Shown in pieces: positions 20,201-33,967 of a stretch of 64,000 nt of DNA. The notes under the pieces were generated by a model. The model had not been told where the DNA came from. It saw nothing but the letters and a program-made list of their open reading frames with translations, and searched no databases. Position 1 is the stretch's first letter; every line of letters starts with the position of its first letter. The stretch lies in the NCBI GenBank assembly GCA_043228905.1, contig JBHGNT010000021.1, positions 12,462,001 to 12,526,000 on the forward strand, read 5' to 3'. The position numbers and the translations under genes are program-made. This DNA is from Azolla caroliniana (lineage: Eukaryota; Polypodiophyta).

Positions 20201-23200
20201 AACATGCCACACTTGATGTGAACTCTAGGATATAGTCATTGAAAGAACCTGGCTTAACGAATCTTGCATCACAGTAAGTTGTTCAGATACCCCCACTGTT
20301 GAGCAAACAGCAAGATTGTTTGAATCTTGCTCAGGAGTGCTTGCTATGGATGAAAATAAAGTAGATGTAGGTGTTGATGAAGAAAATCCCATGCTTGTGG
20401 GCATGTTTGTTACAGTTTTGTTTTTGTTTTTCTTCTTTCGAGCTGGCAAGACTACTGGCACTATAGGGATGCTTTCTACGTTGGAAGCGGAAGTTTCACC
20501 CTCACCAGATCTTGGAAAGGATTCCCTTTGTTCCAGAGGTTGATCATCATCACCCTGAAACTGAGTGTCATCAATCAGTGGTTGATCTAGAATTCCATGA
20601 TTCGCTAAATCTGAAACTCCAAAGACATTTCCTAAACTCTCATAGCGTGTATTACACACTTCCATATTCTCAGAATCTAGCACAATGCCATGGCTCTGTG
20701 CTGAAACAACATTGGTCTCTTCATGAAAAGTAGTGCTTTCAGTCATCTCTTTTGTTTCAACTACGAATGCTTCTGAGCGCACTCTTGCAAGTTTCTCAAA
20801 GTTCTCGTTTGGTTTAATCCGCTCTTTTGAAATCACATTATTGTGAGGATAAGGCATTGCTGGACATTCAACTTCTGCTCTTGACATTGCCACCATGGAC
20901 ATGAGCTCCGACGGAGTCACAAGATGTGAAGACAACCCTGTACTGTTTTGCAGTTCTGGGATTGTCAATTCATTGGAGGACATGTCAGTGAAAAGCGGTG
21001 AAGAGGATAATGACAGGTGATTAATGATTGCTTTATTTGGTGATGATGGAATGCTCACTCCTGTTTTCTTCTCTCCAGACTGCTCTGACTCATCATGAGC
21101 ATAAAGGTACCCTGTTTTCACCATTGCAACAGAGACATGGGTAGCAGTCCCATCTTCGTTTGGAGTTACAGGTCTTTCCCTATTAAGGGGTGAGCCTCTA
21201 GGACTAGGTGAAGATGTACTACTACTAGATTTTATGCCATCAGCAACATGGGATGCCGAATCTTTTCCAGGAAATTCTGTTATTCGTCTTGAAGAGTTAA
21301 TAGTCCCTTTTGTATCGCCATTGGTGGTTAACTCTGAGGCTTCGACCATTGCAACATTTCTATCTTCAGAGGATTTATCAGTCAATGACAGCCCAGGTGC
21401 CTGAGCATGTTGTACCGTAGAAGTTACATCATAACCCATCATAGGAGACACCCCAGATGTTGATGTGTTAGGGTTTAAGCCTTCTGGCAGAGACCCATAA
21501 AATTCTTCTATAGGTGGAAGACATTGTGACAAATCAAGTGAATATTGCTGTATGGAAAGAGTTTGGATACAGTAAACTTGCACGATCCCATGACCATCGT
21601 ACACATTCTCACTAGTGGCAGTAAAGCTAAAAATAGGATATAAAACTGAAAATTCTGCCAAGTAGTCCAGACGGGTACAAGCAGGGTTATGACCAAAATC
21701 AACATGCAGGACATAGAGGGCACTTCTTTTTGCATTTGCCAACACTATAACATGTGCTTTGGGAACCACGAGAACTTGATTAAAAAATGCATCTTCAGGT
21801 TTGACTTCAGTAGAGCTCTTAAATTGAAGTGTCTGGATGCATTTCCAATGTATAGGCCCAGATTGAGGAAGCCATCCATCTTTGGTAGCTGGAATCCACA
21901 GTTTGAGTTCTTGATTCAACCGCCCCTGTTATGAATCTCCATAGTGAGTTCAACATTACACTGCCTTGTCCTAAAACGATCTCATGGCTGAAGAGTAGGA
22001 AATTTACACAGAAAAAACCGCAATACCGCAGAGAGAAGAACGATATGATCAGAGTTGTGAGACGCCGACAAAAAGGTGACCGCACCAACTTCTTGTTCTT
22101 GGTGTGGTGTAAGGACTGAAACTGAAGACATGTTTTGATCTCTCCAGATGCGTATCTAAAACAAGAAACTCGGCAATTAGAATAATAGCAAGATTGAATT
22201 GTCAAAAATCAGTGGAAATAATAAACATACAGTTCCATCTTTTGAAGCTGATGCCAACATAGGCCATTGGATGGAAGAAAGACATGTGATGTCGCCATCA
22301 TGATGTGCTACACAGAGGAACCCCTCAACTGGATTGTCCACGTGACAAAAAACAAGCTTTCCTGTGGTAAATCCATCAGGAGAAGCATTCTGTCTCACTT
22401 TGGGTATGTCCACAATGAAAACGAATTTACTCACCCCAACGATCAACACATCCTACAACAGTAGACAGTCCATTAGATTCAACATCAGTGTGATATATTA
22501 TTTTCCTGTTCACCTGAAGCATCAAAGGCCTGCAGAAAAAAAATACTAACATTCTAAAGATGAATACCTGTGTATGGTTAAGCCAGCAAACACGAGGATG
22601 GACAGATTCCCAACTCCCCATAAACTGCATTGCAAGTATTATTTGTTCTGTAATTTGTGATTTGCTATCTTCTACAGGGCATTCCACTATTTTCCTCACA
22701 AAAACCCTTCCATCTGAGCTAGCACTGCAGAAACAGAAAAACAAGCAGAAATGTCAAGAATCGTTAAAATCCAGCCACATATTTAGAGCGATCTCTAACA
22801 AATATAATCCAAAACCTTGCCAAGAGGTGAACATCTTCCGCAAAGAAGACCATGTCAGTCACCCTCTGTAAGCACCGTTTGCAGTTAAGTTCAGTTACAA
22901 ACTCAGGAATGCAGTATTAGAAATAAGAGTGCATGTGTGAGTTTGTACCTCAGAGTGCCCACGGAGTAGACCTCTTGAAGCTGTATGGATATTTAAAATA
23001 CGGATATGCCGATTGGCTCGTAGCCCATAACATATATAGCTCCTATTTACAGCTATCTGCCGGCCGACAAGTGGAGGATCCGAAGCATACATTGTGATAG
23101 GTGAAACCTCTAGCTGAGGCTGGGACTCCCCTGGTAGACGAATATCTATGTCATACACACAATGCTCACCCTTCAGATGCCTACCTTTCGGAAGGTTGTT

Positions 23201-23788
23201 TCTTGTAATTCTTCCTGACCCTGAATTTGGGTCTAGATTCATAGGAGGAGCTGAAGGTACAGCAATAGTAACCATGTTTGATGATGACACTTCAGGGCTT
23301 GCATTTGATATAGGGGAACTTGACATAGTTTGGAAATTTAACAATGTCATTAAGTGAGCACTATCCATTGAAGAACTTGTTGGCCTTGACACATTTGTAG
23401 CATGGAGGAGTGGAAGGGAAGGAGGGATTGAGGGTGATGGGGGCCGTGTTGTTGGAGGTTGGGAGAGACCATGAGACTGATAATGTGGCCACAGTGCTTG
23501 GTCCGGATGATAAGGTGTATATTGTTGATTTGTCAAGGCCTGAGGTGGAAACCCAGGTGAACCTGATGATGAAGCATTATCATATGATTCGAGAGAAGAC
23601 ATACCATTGGAAGGATAGTGATTAAAAGGATTTGAACATGACGCTGATGCTGACCCTTGATTTGAGCCAGATTCTGATGCTGATCCCATCATTGCTGGAA
23701 TTGTACCTGGTTGATTAAAAACTGGCTGTGTTGAAGACTTGAAAAGATCATGCAAGTTAAAATTCCCCGAAGTTCCTGTCGTATCCAT
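17202..23788 (-). CDS. VCS: Enhancer of mRNA decapping 4 / VARICOSE homologue (12 coding exons)
   Basis: The scaffold of the DCP1-DCP2 decapping complex in cytoplasmic P-bodies. Coding exons (minus strand, GT-AG): 23788-22949, 22865-22816, 22724-22568, 22452-22231, 22155-22027, 21925-20249, 20124-19765, 19638-19519, 19437-19270, 19182-19042, 17751-17608, 17513-17202. They total 4320 nt (1439 aa plus TGA) in consistent phase. The N-terminus is Ser/Pro/Gln-rich. The family signature [20 protein letters not shown] precedes a WD40 region ([13 protein letters not shown] across exons 2-3, [13 protein letters not shown] across 4-5). The large exon 6 holds the end of the beta-propeller and a disordered Ser-rich linker. 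Exons 7-9 are long charged helices, and exons 11-12 form the C-terminal helical domain ([26 protein letters not shown]-like [16 protein letters not shown]). ATG 23788 has A at -3 and G at +4; the frame extends upstream only to a TTG. Length fits the plant family (about 1300-1400 aa). A missed micro-exon cannot be excluded. Confidence 0.95.
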
Positions 23789-24930
23789 TGATATCTTCTG
23801 GATATCAGGCAATAAATATATTTTCCTGAAGGCAAAATCAAGAAAATCTCTGAACTGATCAGAGCTAATTTGTTTATTCTACTAAACCCATTCGTATCAT
23901 TTACTTTCCATCATTTCAGAACATATTCATTTTAAGATAATGGATTAAGTTCGGAACAAAAGTACAGTTTAAAATAATCATAGATAAATACTTTGTTAGT
24001 ACACTGCACCGCATCAGGAATTTTAACCTCCTTTGAATAAGGATAACAGAACTCACTAGTTCTTTTGGAGAGAAAAGAAAAACTTCATGCATCTATTATA
24101 AAGGTGTATGATCCATCGACCTTTGCCAAAAAGGAATAGCAATAAAAATTTTGATTCTTCGAAGTTATCGTTGGTTTAAAATTTTTGGAGGAAAAACCAA
24201 CAGAAAAAGCCAGAATGAACTCCTTTGGTTTAAAATTTATGGGAGGAAAAACTAACAGAACAAGCGATAATGAAATCCTTTCACGGTGCGATCAAATATG
24301 AATTTCCTTTTCTTAACTTTGGACAGTCTCTCTTTCTGTAAAATCAAGGCCTCGATTTTTTGAATGTGCGATTCCATTTATCTATTCTAGAAACCACAAA
24401 GAAAAAAGAACACTTTGATGGATGTGCTCCATTTATCTCTTATGGAAGAAAAAAACCCTCTACTTTGAAGCTAATGATTGATTCCTCCCATTTGGAAACC
24501 GACTCGTCCGTTCTTATTACGTTATTTACAATAAGCTCGCAGGTCACTTTTACACAAACGATCTAATTGTAGCTCTATATACAAGGGAGAAAAACAACAC
24601 GAATGAAAAAGATGAAATCTCGTTGTAACATGATTCTGCTTCTTCTCTTACCTTTGTCTCAGAGTGAATAGAAAACCCGAAAATGGCAAAACATAATCCA
24701 TGACTATTGGGTTCAAATACAGAGAAGTTGAGAGACGTACCTGGCAACAGAGCTCTTCTCGCTTCAAGCGTCTGAGCCTCGAGGAAGAGGAAGAGCTGCT
24801 TCTGTGTTTAGGGTTGTAGGGGGGAGGGGGAGACAACAAACAGAAAACAAAGATGGAGCAGCAGCAGGAGATGAAGAAGAAGAAGAAGAAGAAGAAGAGA
24901 AAAAAAAAATGCCCTTCCATGTTTCTCAAA
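23789..24930 (-). other. VCS: EDC4 5' UTR, its intron and promoter-proximal region
   Basis: A splice acceptor (CCTTCAG, minus strand) lies before 23825, and a donor (CCAG|GTACGT) ends an upstream exon at 24741, giving a 5'-UTR intron of 915 bp (23826-24740). The upstream exon contains a CTT microsatellite (about 24866-24900 as GAA on plus) typical of plant leaders. The transcription start is not fixed by sequence. Confidence 0.6.
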
Positions 24931-25002
24931 ATTTCAAAGATACCCCTCTCCTATTTCTCTTCTGCCTTGACACCAATAGCAATGGGCACGGTTTCGGCTC
25001 GA

Positions 25003-25480
25003 ACCGAACCGAACCGTTAAGCCATGGTTTATTGATTCCAAAAAAAAATTTAATGGTTTGGATTTTCGATAAACGGTTCGGTTTTCGGTTTGCTTCTGTT
25101 CTAAAACTCAGGTTTATAGGTTTTTGGTTAACTTTTTTTTTACCTTAATAATTTATTAATTTAATGGTTCACTTAATGGTTTTTTATTTATTGATTTAAT
25201 AAATTTAACTTAAACGTTTATTTAATTTAATGTTTCAATTAAAGTTTCTTTTATTGATTTAATAAATTTAACTTAAATGTTTATTTAATTTAATGGTTCA
25301 ATTAAAGATTCTTTTATTGATTTAATAAATTTAACTTAAATGCTAAATTAATTTAATGTATTTTTATTTATTTAGATGTTTAATTAGTTTGATTTAAATG
25401 GTTAGGTTTAAATTTTTTATTAAATGGTTCGGTTTGGTTTCAACTTTTCCCTAAACGGTTTGGTTTGGTTTGGTTTTTGA
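25003..25480 (+). repeat. AT-rich repeat unit with AACCG-type inverted ends
   Basis: Left end: CGAACCGAACCGAACCGTT. Right end: AACGGTTTGGTTTGGTTTGG, a rough inverted match. Inside is a 63-bp tandem repeat with three copies starting at 25191, 25254 and 25317 (TTGATTTAATAAATTTAACT). It resembles a non-autonomous hAT-like element, but no target duplication was confirmed. Confidence 0.4.
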
Positions 25481-28400
25481 AGCAAACTTGAATGTGGTCG
25501 AAAGGCAAAGCATTGTATTGAAGTGTGATGATACCCAATCTCTGCTCGCATATGCTCCAACAATGTGTCTCATCTTGAAGTGGATGTCAACTACGGCATA
25601 TAGAAGTAGTGGTGTGTATGGTGAACAAATAGATGGGCCCTGGTATTATGTATCGATGATTGTGGTTTCCCCATTTCAAGAATAAGATGGTTTTGAAGTA
25701 GGCTGCAACATATGTAATATAAGTGCGAGAATCATGATCATCTAAAGTTTTCCCAACTTACGATATAGTGGCATTATAATAAATATAAAAAACTCACTCA
25801 AAGATGAATCTATCAATGCATCATGAAGTAAATGTAACTTATCCCACTTCGCAAGCATTTTCTTCACATATCACATCTAAGTTATCAAGTACATTAGGTA
25901 TGATATGGGTACAATACCTATTTAACCTACCTCCCAAACTAAAGATACTTTAAATGCACTTTTCATATTCGTTAAACACTTATCAAATACATGCTTACAA
26001 TATCTTTTTTTTTCCCAAAAAACCTACTTCACATTAGTTAGCAAACAAAATACAACAAAGTTCACCACTAAGATTCACAGAGACAACCTTAGTGGAATCG
26101 ATATATACAACACGGAGGAACAACTCCAAAACCATGCTAACAATATCTTAAATTGTTCATGTCATTTTCTAAAACAAAGCTATTGTTTGAAATTGTTGCA
26201 ACATTTATGAGTCTATAGGTTTAAACCATAGATTATATGTTATGCTAAATACATTTAAGACATATGTCTCGCGCTTCATATACTGGCATTTACGATTTTG
26301 GGGTTTTCTCGTGAAGGCCAACACCAAATATGAAAATTACATCGAAAATCATAAGAGCACACAACCTCTATAATAATGTCACTAAACAACTTCATATAGG
26401 CGCTATATATAAACAAAGCAACCAACAATGCAACGTCAGTTAGGCCTTTAAAAGCAATGCAAGAGGTCCATATTGTTCATTATTGGTACAACCCTTTGCA
26501 ATTACTTTAAAAAACTCCCAAGCTCTTCGGCTTCAACTTGAGCTCAAAAGGATTATAATGCAATAAGTCTTCAATTAAAAAGTATAAAAATATTACCCAA
26601 TTTTTGTTGTTCCACTTCAAGACCAACTTCTGTGAGCTTGTAACTTGAAACTTCATTGTGAAGATTAAGCATTAGTTGGTGTTGCTAAGGATATACGAAA
26701 AGAGGGGGGGGGGGGGGGATTTGCCGACATGGGTACTCTAGTAATTTTGAATATACATTTTGGGCCCTTTTTAATATTTACGTTTGGAGTTTATTTCATA
26801 AGTACGCATTATAAGTATTTCTTGTAGTACAATGTATTTTGTGTAATTTGGTAGAGTAACTTTGAGGTATATTACATATTGTACCATTCACAATGTATTT
26901 TTCATATCTAAATGTCTAAGTTGAATTTTGTTGCTTTAGAAGCCATTGTCCCACCATAGTGCCCCTCAAAGTTCTTCACGTGTAATGCTCCATGTTGTCC
27001 CACTGAATACATCAAGAGACGAAACTTTGTGATGGGTTGAGTTGCCTTGCATGGCCCTCATGTTGTCCCACAACTATGATCCAAGAGATCTTTCATTGAT
27101 CCTTGAAGGATACAATTTGTGACTTTTCTCTCAATCAAATCCTTGTCGATACTTCGCTCAATTGCCATTGCTACTTTCCTCCATATAGGACTTGAGTTAG
27201 TATTGCGAACATCACCACGTTAATTTTGACTCAATATGTATCATTAATTCCACCGTTTTTCTCCAGTGTGCCAAATGCAACATGATAGTGAGAAGTGCTT
27301 GACACAATCTATATGTCAATAAGTTCTAGCACTTTCTATTGGATCGATGTCATGGCATGGTGTGTGTGAAGGGAGAAAAGCACTGAAAAAGACAAGTAAA
27401 AATCCATGGAAATGGTCGGTGGAAGGAAAATGAAGGAGAAAACTGAGTTCTAATTACTACAAAAGAAAATGTGAGGGGTTCAACATTGGCAAACTAACTG
27501 GGAGCAGAAAGTGGAGCTCAAATGAATAAGTTATGACACGAAAGCATACGATCAACATACATTTTGTCATGGCTAGGTATCCATGCAAGGGTAATGGAGG
27601 AGAGCATAATTGAAAGCAAAACCAATAACGCATGCTAGAAAAGAGGATTCTATCTTTATCCAGTGGGAAAGCTCCTTGTAACAATAAAATGAAGAAGATA
27701 ACTCACTACTAAGGGGTAATTTCACGTGGCAATATGTTCATTGTTTGTTTTGGAGGTTTAACAACATGGGAACCAAATTATCAAAGGGCGTGTCTGTGGC
27801 ATATGACGTCCAAGGTTACATAGTTGTCGATTGTAGATCTGCCATGCCAAATAAAGGACATCCCCTAACCCCCCCAAAAAAAACACAGACACACACGTAC
27901 AAATTTCTTCTTTTAAAAAACTTTGATTTCACTCTATGTGAAAGGGCTACTACATTGTATAATTTGGTTGAATTTGTTGAAAGTCTATTGTAATTTGGGA
28001 AAAAAATAAACAATTTCCACCTTCGTCTATCTTGCTTAAGCTAGTTCAGATACTTGAACCTAGGCACAACTCAAGTTCAACTTATCCGACCATATGCTTG
28101 TCGTCAAGCATAGGGTTCACATTAGCAATTATCCCACTTTCCACTCACTTGACGTTACACACACCCACACTCTTAGAGGAACGTTATATTCAAAATGCCT
28201 TTCGATTCCAATAAAATATATGAATATCTAAGTTGCCCCATATAATAAATATCTCCATATTTTTAAACTATCACTTTCCCCCTATTTCCAAAGTTCATTC
28301 CTAAAGCGGAACATTCACCCTTCTTCTTTCCCTACATACAAATACATACCCTACTATACATACCCTACTATACTTTAGTCATTAGTGTATTCTTACACAT

Positions 28401-28578
28401 GCATGCATACACACATACACACTAATAATTTCATATATAAACCCACAATTACACATTTACATATGCCCTTGCATATACAAATATACATGGATACATTCAT
28501 CGAAACACATACACTTGTATATATGTACACATATGCAAATACTCACTTTATGAACACTTAGCAATAAACACCTATACA
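25481..28578 (+). other. Intergenic, no gene recognised
   Basis: Only short random-looking ORFs. A G-run of about 16 lies at 26704-26719, and CA- and ATAC-rich simple sequence lies around 27870-27900 and 28340-28520. Confidence 0.4.
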
Positions 28579-29330
28579 CAAATCCACAATGGTACAAATT
28601 CAAACTCACATTTATATTAGTTCATGTGCAAATCAAGATCAATACAACTTGTCGCATGTGCATGTTTGCACAACATACACATACAAACATATTATAGTAG
28701 GAAAACTAAACACATATACAAATGCACTCCCATTCACACATGTCACACACCTTCCTTTGAGGGAAACTGTAAGTGTTCTTCCACATATCCAAATGGAGGA
28801 AATTTGGACAAACATGTAGGCGCCATCTCAACATCAACCTTCAACAGAATTTATACATCATTACAAACAAATCCACAATTATACAAATTCAAACTTTGCA
28901 AATCAAGATCAGTACGAGTTGTCACATGTGCATGTTTGCACAACATCAACACACAAACATATTAAAGTGGGAAAACTAAACAAATATGCACTCATTCACA
29001 CACATGTTCATTTGAGATAAACTCTAAGTGCCCTTTCCCATATCCAAGTGGAGAAATTTTGGTCAAACATGTCAATGCCATCTCAACATCAACCGTCAAC
29101 AAAATGTATAAATCACTACACACAAATCCACAAGTATACGAAATTCAAATTGATGCTTATACTAGCTGACATGCAAATCAAGATCAATACAAGATGTCAA
29201 ATGTGCACATTCATACAAACATATTAAGGTGGGAAAACTAAACACGTGTGAAGCCATTCATACAACCAGTCCTTTGGGGCACACTCTAAGTGCTCTTGCA
29301 CAAACTCTAAAGATAGAAACTTCAAAACTC
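28579..29330 (+). repeat. Three diverged tandem copies, 210-290 bp units
   Basis: Copies begin at CAAATCCACAA at about 28579, 28868 and 29123. They share TGCAAATCAAGATCA, ACAAACATATTA, GGGAAAACTAAACA and CTCAACATCAACC in order. Later copies are shorter through deletions. No coding potential is conserved among the copies. Confidence 0.8.
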
Positions 29331-29764
29331 ATCTTTTCTAATTTAGAACCATGGTGATCCTACACAACTTTTTCATATGCATGTGCGGTTTTTCATGATA
29401 TCTTGGTGAACCTAACGTGAAAGTGCGACATGGGAAGATGGTTGGAGTGAAAAACAAATGAAGAGTTCATGCAAATGATATGGATGATGATGGATCACGT
29501 GTTCTAGGAAAGGGACAAGTTACAATACGAGAAACAAAGTGACGAAGAGAGAAAGCGAGTGGAGGAGAAATCTAGAGATAGCCTTGATCTCAACCCACAC
29601 TAAACCTTAGCTTCTAGCATGTGCCAAGGAGACATGAGATTCCTTTCTCCGTTAATCATAAGCACTACTCTCACACACAAATAAATCTCCCTACTTCTTT
29701 CATTGCACTAGTAGGTTTGGGTGGAGGTAGGAAAACAAGCAAAGAGAGTGAAAAAAGGCCATCT
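29331..29764 (+). other. Spacer, no gene seen
   Basis: No recognisable gene; a short spacer between two tandem-repeat blocks. Confidence 0.35.
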
Positions 29765-30402
29765 CCAAACTCAAAGAAGAATAGTGAGATCAAGGGTATA
29801 ACATGTTTTGCACTTGTAAGCCCAAGTTTAACGTAAACTTGATGGTTCTTCGATTCCATTGTGAAGGTGATGAAATATTTAGCATTGCTTTGATTCAATT
29901 TATGAATTAGTATACCCCAAGATGTTGTAGGGAGTTTTTCATTTGCATTCACATATTAATAAGCATTAATTAAGGGAAAACTAAAACAATTCGATTTCAT
30001 TGTGTTTGTTTATTGATTGGCATTTTAACGCCTTTTCCTAATAAGTGGTATCAAAATTGAGGTTCATATTTAATGTGTGATTAGAATATAGATGAATACT
30101 TTGGTTGCATGGGATTCTCCAAACTCCAGGAGGAAGTCGTGAGATTGAAGGTATAATGTATTTCCACTTGTAAGACCAAGTTTAATGTAAACTTGATAGT
30201 TTTGGGATTCCATCATGACAATGGTGAAATATCTCACATCGACATTATGATTCAATTTTTTGAATCCATGGTATCCCTTAGATGTTGTAGAAAGTTGTTG
30301 TATTTGCATTCCCATATTAATCAACAATAATTAAGGGAAAAGTAAAACTATTTGATTTCCTTGTGTTTGCTTGTCAATTGGTATTTTTGATGCACTTTTC
30401 CC
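29765..30402 (+). repeat. Two-copy tandem duplication, period ~356 bp
   Basis: 29767-30040 and 30122-30402 align, sharing GGTATAA, CACTTGTAAG, CAAGTTTAA, GTAAACTTGAT, ATGTTGTAG, CATATTAAT and ATTAAGGGAAAA in the same order. Divergence is high, so this is an old duplication. Confidence 0.75.
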
Positions 30403-30444
30403 AACATTGTATTACTTCCTAAAGTATACTTTCTCAGTAAATCC

Positions 30445-30448
30445 CCTC

Positions 30449-30479
<31 letters not shown>

Positions 30480-30482
30480 ACA
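30445..30482 (+). repeat. Poly-C / CA compound microsatellite
   Basis: A C-run of about 20 followed by (CA)n. It forms a strong strand-asymmetric tract. Confidence 0.9.
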
Positions 30483-33400
30483 ATAGTTAAACAATAACAT
30501 GCATGTAAGCACATTAAAGACGATTCCTCAAAACACTTGCACATTACACATAGTTTCATGTACACTCACAAGAGCTAGTCATATCCAAAAGCACATGCAC
30601 GTGGACACTTTTAGCTAACTACACAAACTGTTATGCACAATAACTTTTATGTAAATTAAAGACAAAGTTTGACAAAATATTTTGGCTGACAAAATCGCAA
30701 ATACAAGTGTATTATCCCATGCATAGAGAGGTTCATGTATTATCCACACAAATCAAGAAGGAAAAGATCATCAAAAGCATGAAGACATGCCATCTAACAT
30801 ATGCAAAATCACATAACCCTTCATCAACAATGTCATCAACAAGCCATCTTCCATTTGTTTAGGTTCATGATGGTTCAGCTCAATCACATGCACACACATT
30901 CTTGTGACATCTTTGGTGAACAGGGGATGGAAGAGTAGCATGGGAAGTTTTTAACGATGATGACAACGAAAATGAAGCAAATGATGCAAGAAAGAGAAAA
31001 TATGGAGGCAACACAACACATAGTAGAAAGGTTAGCTGATTATGTAGGCCAAATTCAAGATGACAATATCTCCAAAACCTTTAAAAAGTACAATGATAAC
31101 ATGCTTCAAAAAGTTGCAAATGAGTAAATTACATGATTCGATTGGGTGGTGTTTGTGACATTGCACAATGGAGTGGTAAAGCTTCAACAAGCCCCACTTA
31201 TTAGGGTTCCCTAAAGGAAGCATTGATAGAAGGATTTGGAGATGAAGAGGCCATGGGGAAAAGTCAAGAAGAGTTCGACAAGTGAGTGGCATCAAGTAAA
31301 GTCAATAAGAGCATCGTAATGACACTCATTGTGTTTGAGTGTTGTTTTGCTCAACTCTTGAGTGAGATCAAAGATTAGTGGGGGTGAACAAAGTTCTCAT
31401 TTTCTATTGAGATGAAAGGATGAATCTTGGTGTCAAATTAGAAGACAATGATGGTGCAAATGGGTTACAAACATGTCATCATTTCAATGGAATTAAAACA
31501 AGGGAAGTTGTCCCATGCTACAAATGAGTTCAAGGACATAGTGCTTGTACATAAAGTCTATTCTATTGCAACTTCCTAGGGGGGAAAAGACAAGAAATAT
31601 GATATGAAAACAAGATTAACTAATGAAGAAGTTCAATGATAGGCAAGTTGGGAGAATTTGGTCCCAAGTCGCATAAATAAAATGACCTTATTGAGCAAGA
31701 GCACTTTGATGCTCAACATGAAGTCATTTGAAGTCTTATGAGAGCCTAAAAGGGTAAATCCATGTCAAAGGAAAGTTGAAGAGAAGTTGTAACATCAAAA
31801 GACAAAAGAAGAAGAAGTGGCACACACCTCATGTTTGTCAACTATCGCCTCAACCTTTGGGCTAACATCATACATAGCACATCATGTCTTTCATGTTAGT
31901 CATATCAAAGAGCATCTAAACTTCACATGCCAAAAAGAATATTCAATTCTAAACTAAACAGTGAACACTTATGATCTAAGCATATTCGAGAGTTTAGAAC
32001 TTGGGAGTAATACGTTTTTCTTAAAACCTTCCATGAGTTTTCTTTGCAATAATTGAACTATTCTCAATCCTACAATGGGAGACATCACTTTTGAGTGTTT
32101 CATCACTTGATTATTTGTAAGTGTGAAATTAACAAGGGCACCCTTATTTGCTTAATTACAAGAGGTAATTTTCCTTCCTAAAGCATTATAAAGCTGATTT
32201 AAATATTACCCATGTATGACAACAATGGGTATATGGATGTTTTGCACTTTTAGAATTGCCAGAATTTTGGATTCCAAAGTGAGAATACAAGGTTTTGCTT
32301 CTACATCACAACATTACAATAACCCATCATTGTTCTAAGTTCAACTACATGAAATTGGGCACTTTCGTATTGTGCACAAATAACCCAAAGGTTTTCTAAC
32401 TCAACCTCCATATGTACTCTTAAATCGATTGCACATAATGCTCTTAGAACCTCATCACAAATCCTTGATTAAAAACTGCTAGCCTAAGTGGTTTTCCTCG
32501 GTGGAACTCCAAGAAGTCAATGAGTTACAATTTGATGAAAGCGAAGGCGATTAAGATGTGAACTTTGGTATCCATTCTCATGGAAAGGATGGCCTTTGTC
32601 CAATGCCTCTTGGAAATTGATTAAACACATCGAACATAAAGGATGCGGTCTAGAAGTTTCATCATCTATATCCACACAAATCCACTCCTCTTGGAAAGTT
32701 GGTGCTAGAGGAGAGCATGATGTCACAACCACCAAGGAGTAGTGGATGGCAAAGTTCTTGGGAGTGTAAGTTGAGAGGTTGAATTGTATTGTAAAGGCTA
32801 TTGTGAGGTTGTAGAGTCTTGATACTTGTTTTTTTGTAAAGTCTTTAGAGGTTGCTTGGATAACTCATGCACTATAACACATAATGTGTAAAAGTGGGGG
32901 TTGGGTGTTCCCTTGTTGATCTCAAGTAGATCAATGATAGTAATTGGGTATTAACTCTTTGCTATTAAGTTATTGTTGATTTTGTATACCTCTTTTTGGC
33001 TCATATCCCTCTCATTCTCTTGTTTTGCAAGAGAAGCCCATGATTTTATTCATATTCAAGTGTTCAACTATTGGCAGGCTTCTTACTTGGGACCTCCCAT
33101 TCCTTCCCACTTTGCAAAGAAAAGGACACAACCAATTTGAGGGCATGATCTGTATGGTCAACCATTAAATTGGTAGATTCGAATCTAGTGTAGAAGAACA
33201 CGACACGGTAGAGTCTATAAGGTTGTGGAGGTGTGTTATATGAATGAATCTAGATTCTATTTTCAATAGCATGGTTGTCATAGATATGTAATTTCCATAA
33301 GTTGATGTCCAATGCATTATATTGCTATCATCTTGTACAAACCAATGTACCCCATATCCACATCCGCATCCAATGCATACAACCTGGTTTACGAACTACT

Positions 33401-33960
33401 TAACCTCCACATCTATGGCTGAGTTCATGGCGTATTTTTGTTAACCTATGCTTTAATAATCTATGCCAAGACGATGAAGACATGTCTCTCTTGAGACCAT
33501 ACATATAATATGTTATTCAATACATGTTTAAATGTCCAAGACCCAAAATAAATATCCACATGCCATGTGGTAGGCACTAACAAGAGCATAACCTAAGTCT
33601 ATGCAAAGACCACATGAGACAAGAGGTGTCATATGGCCTAGGCTATAAATGTCATGTGTCTATGTGCAGACAAATGTTCATGCCATACTCTCTATACCCA
33701 AACCATAGATGCCACATTACATAGGCCATAAATGTTTGTGTCTATGTCCGCACAAATGGCCGAGACACTAGTAAGACAACTAGCATGGTCCTTCCTAGAC
33801 ACCCACACCCACACCCACACCAATGAACCAACAAATGAAGCCATTATGAGAAGGTGGTTTGTGTTGTGGTCTATCCAACAAGAAGATGGGTTGCTATTCT
33901 TGCAACTCTGGTCTTCTTGATGATGAAGCTATTGCCTCTTCACTAGTGCTAGTTCTGAGG
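30483..33960 (+). other. Long AT-rich stretch, no gene recognised
   Basis: Short ORFs only, none matching a family I know. An ACCCAC microsatellite lies at about 33800-33821. Very old retroelement debris is possible but not demonstrable by eye. Confidence 0.4.
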
Positions 33961-33967
33961 TTCAAGA

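Noticed and set aside
24804-25148. 114-aa plus-strand ORF with Glu/Lys run
   Set aside because: It is the antisense of the EDC4 5' UTR CTT microsatellite and adjoining repeat.
28579-29330. CRISPR-like regular repeats
   Set aside because: Units are 210-290 bp, diverged and contiguous, with no short identical repeats or spacers; the DNA is eukaryotic.
30483-33960. Possible gypsy integrase-like phrases (for example around 31440-31990)
   Set aside because: Matches are too short and frames too broken to distinguish from chance.
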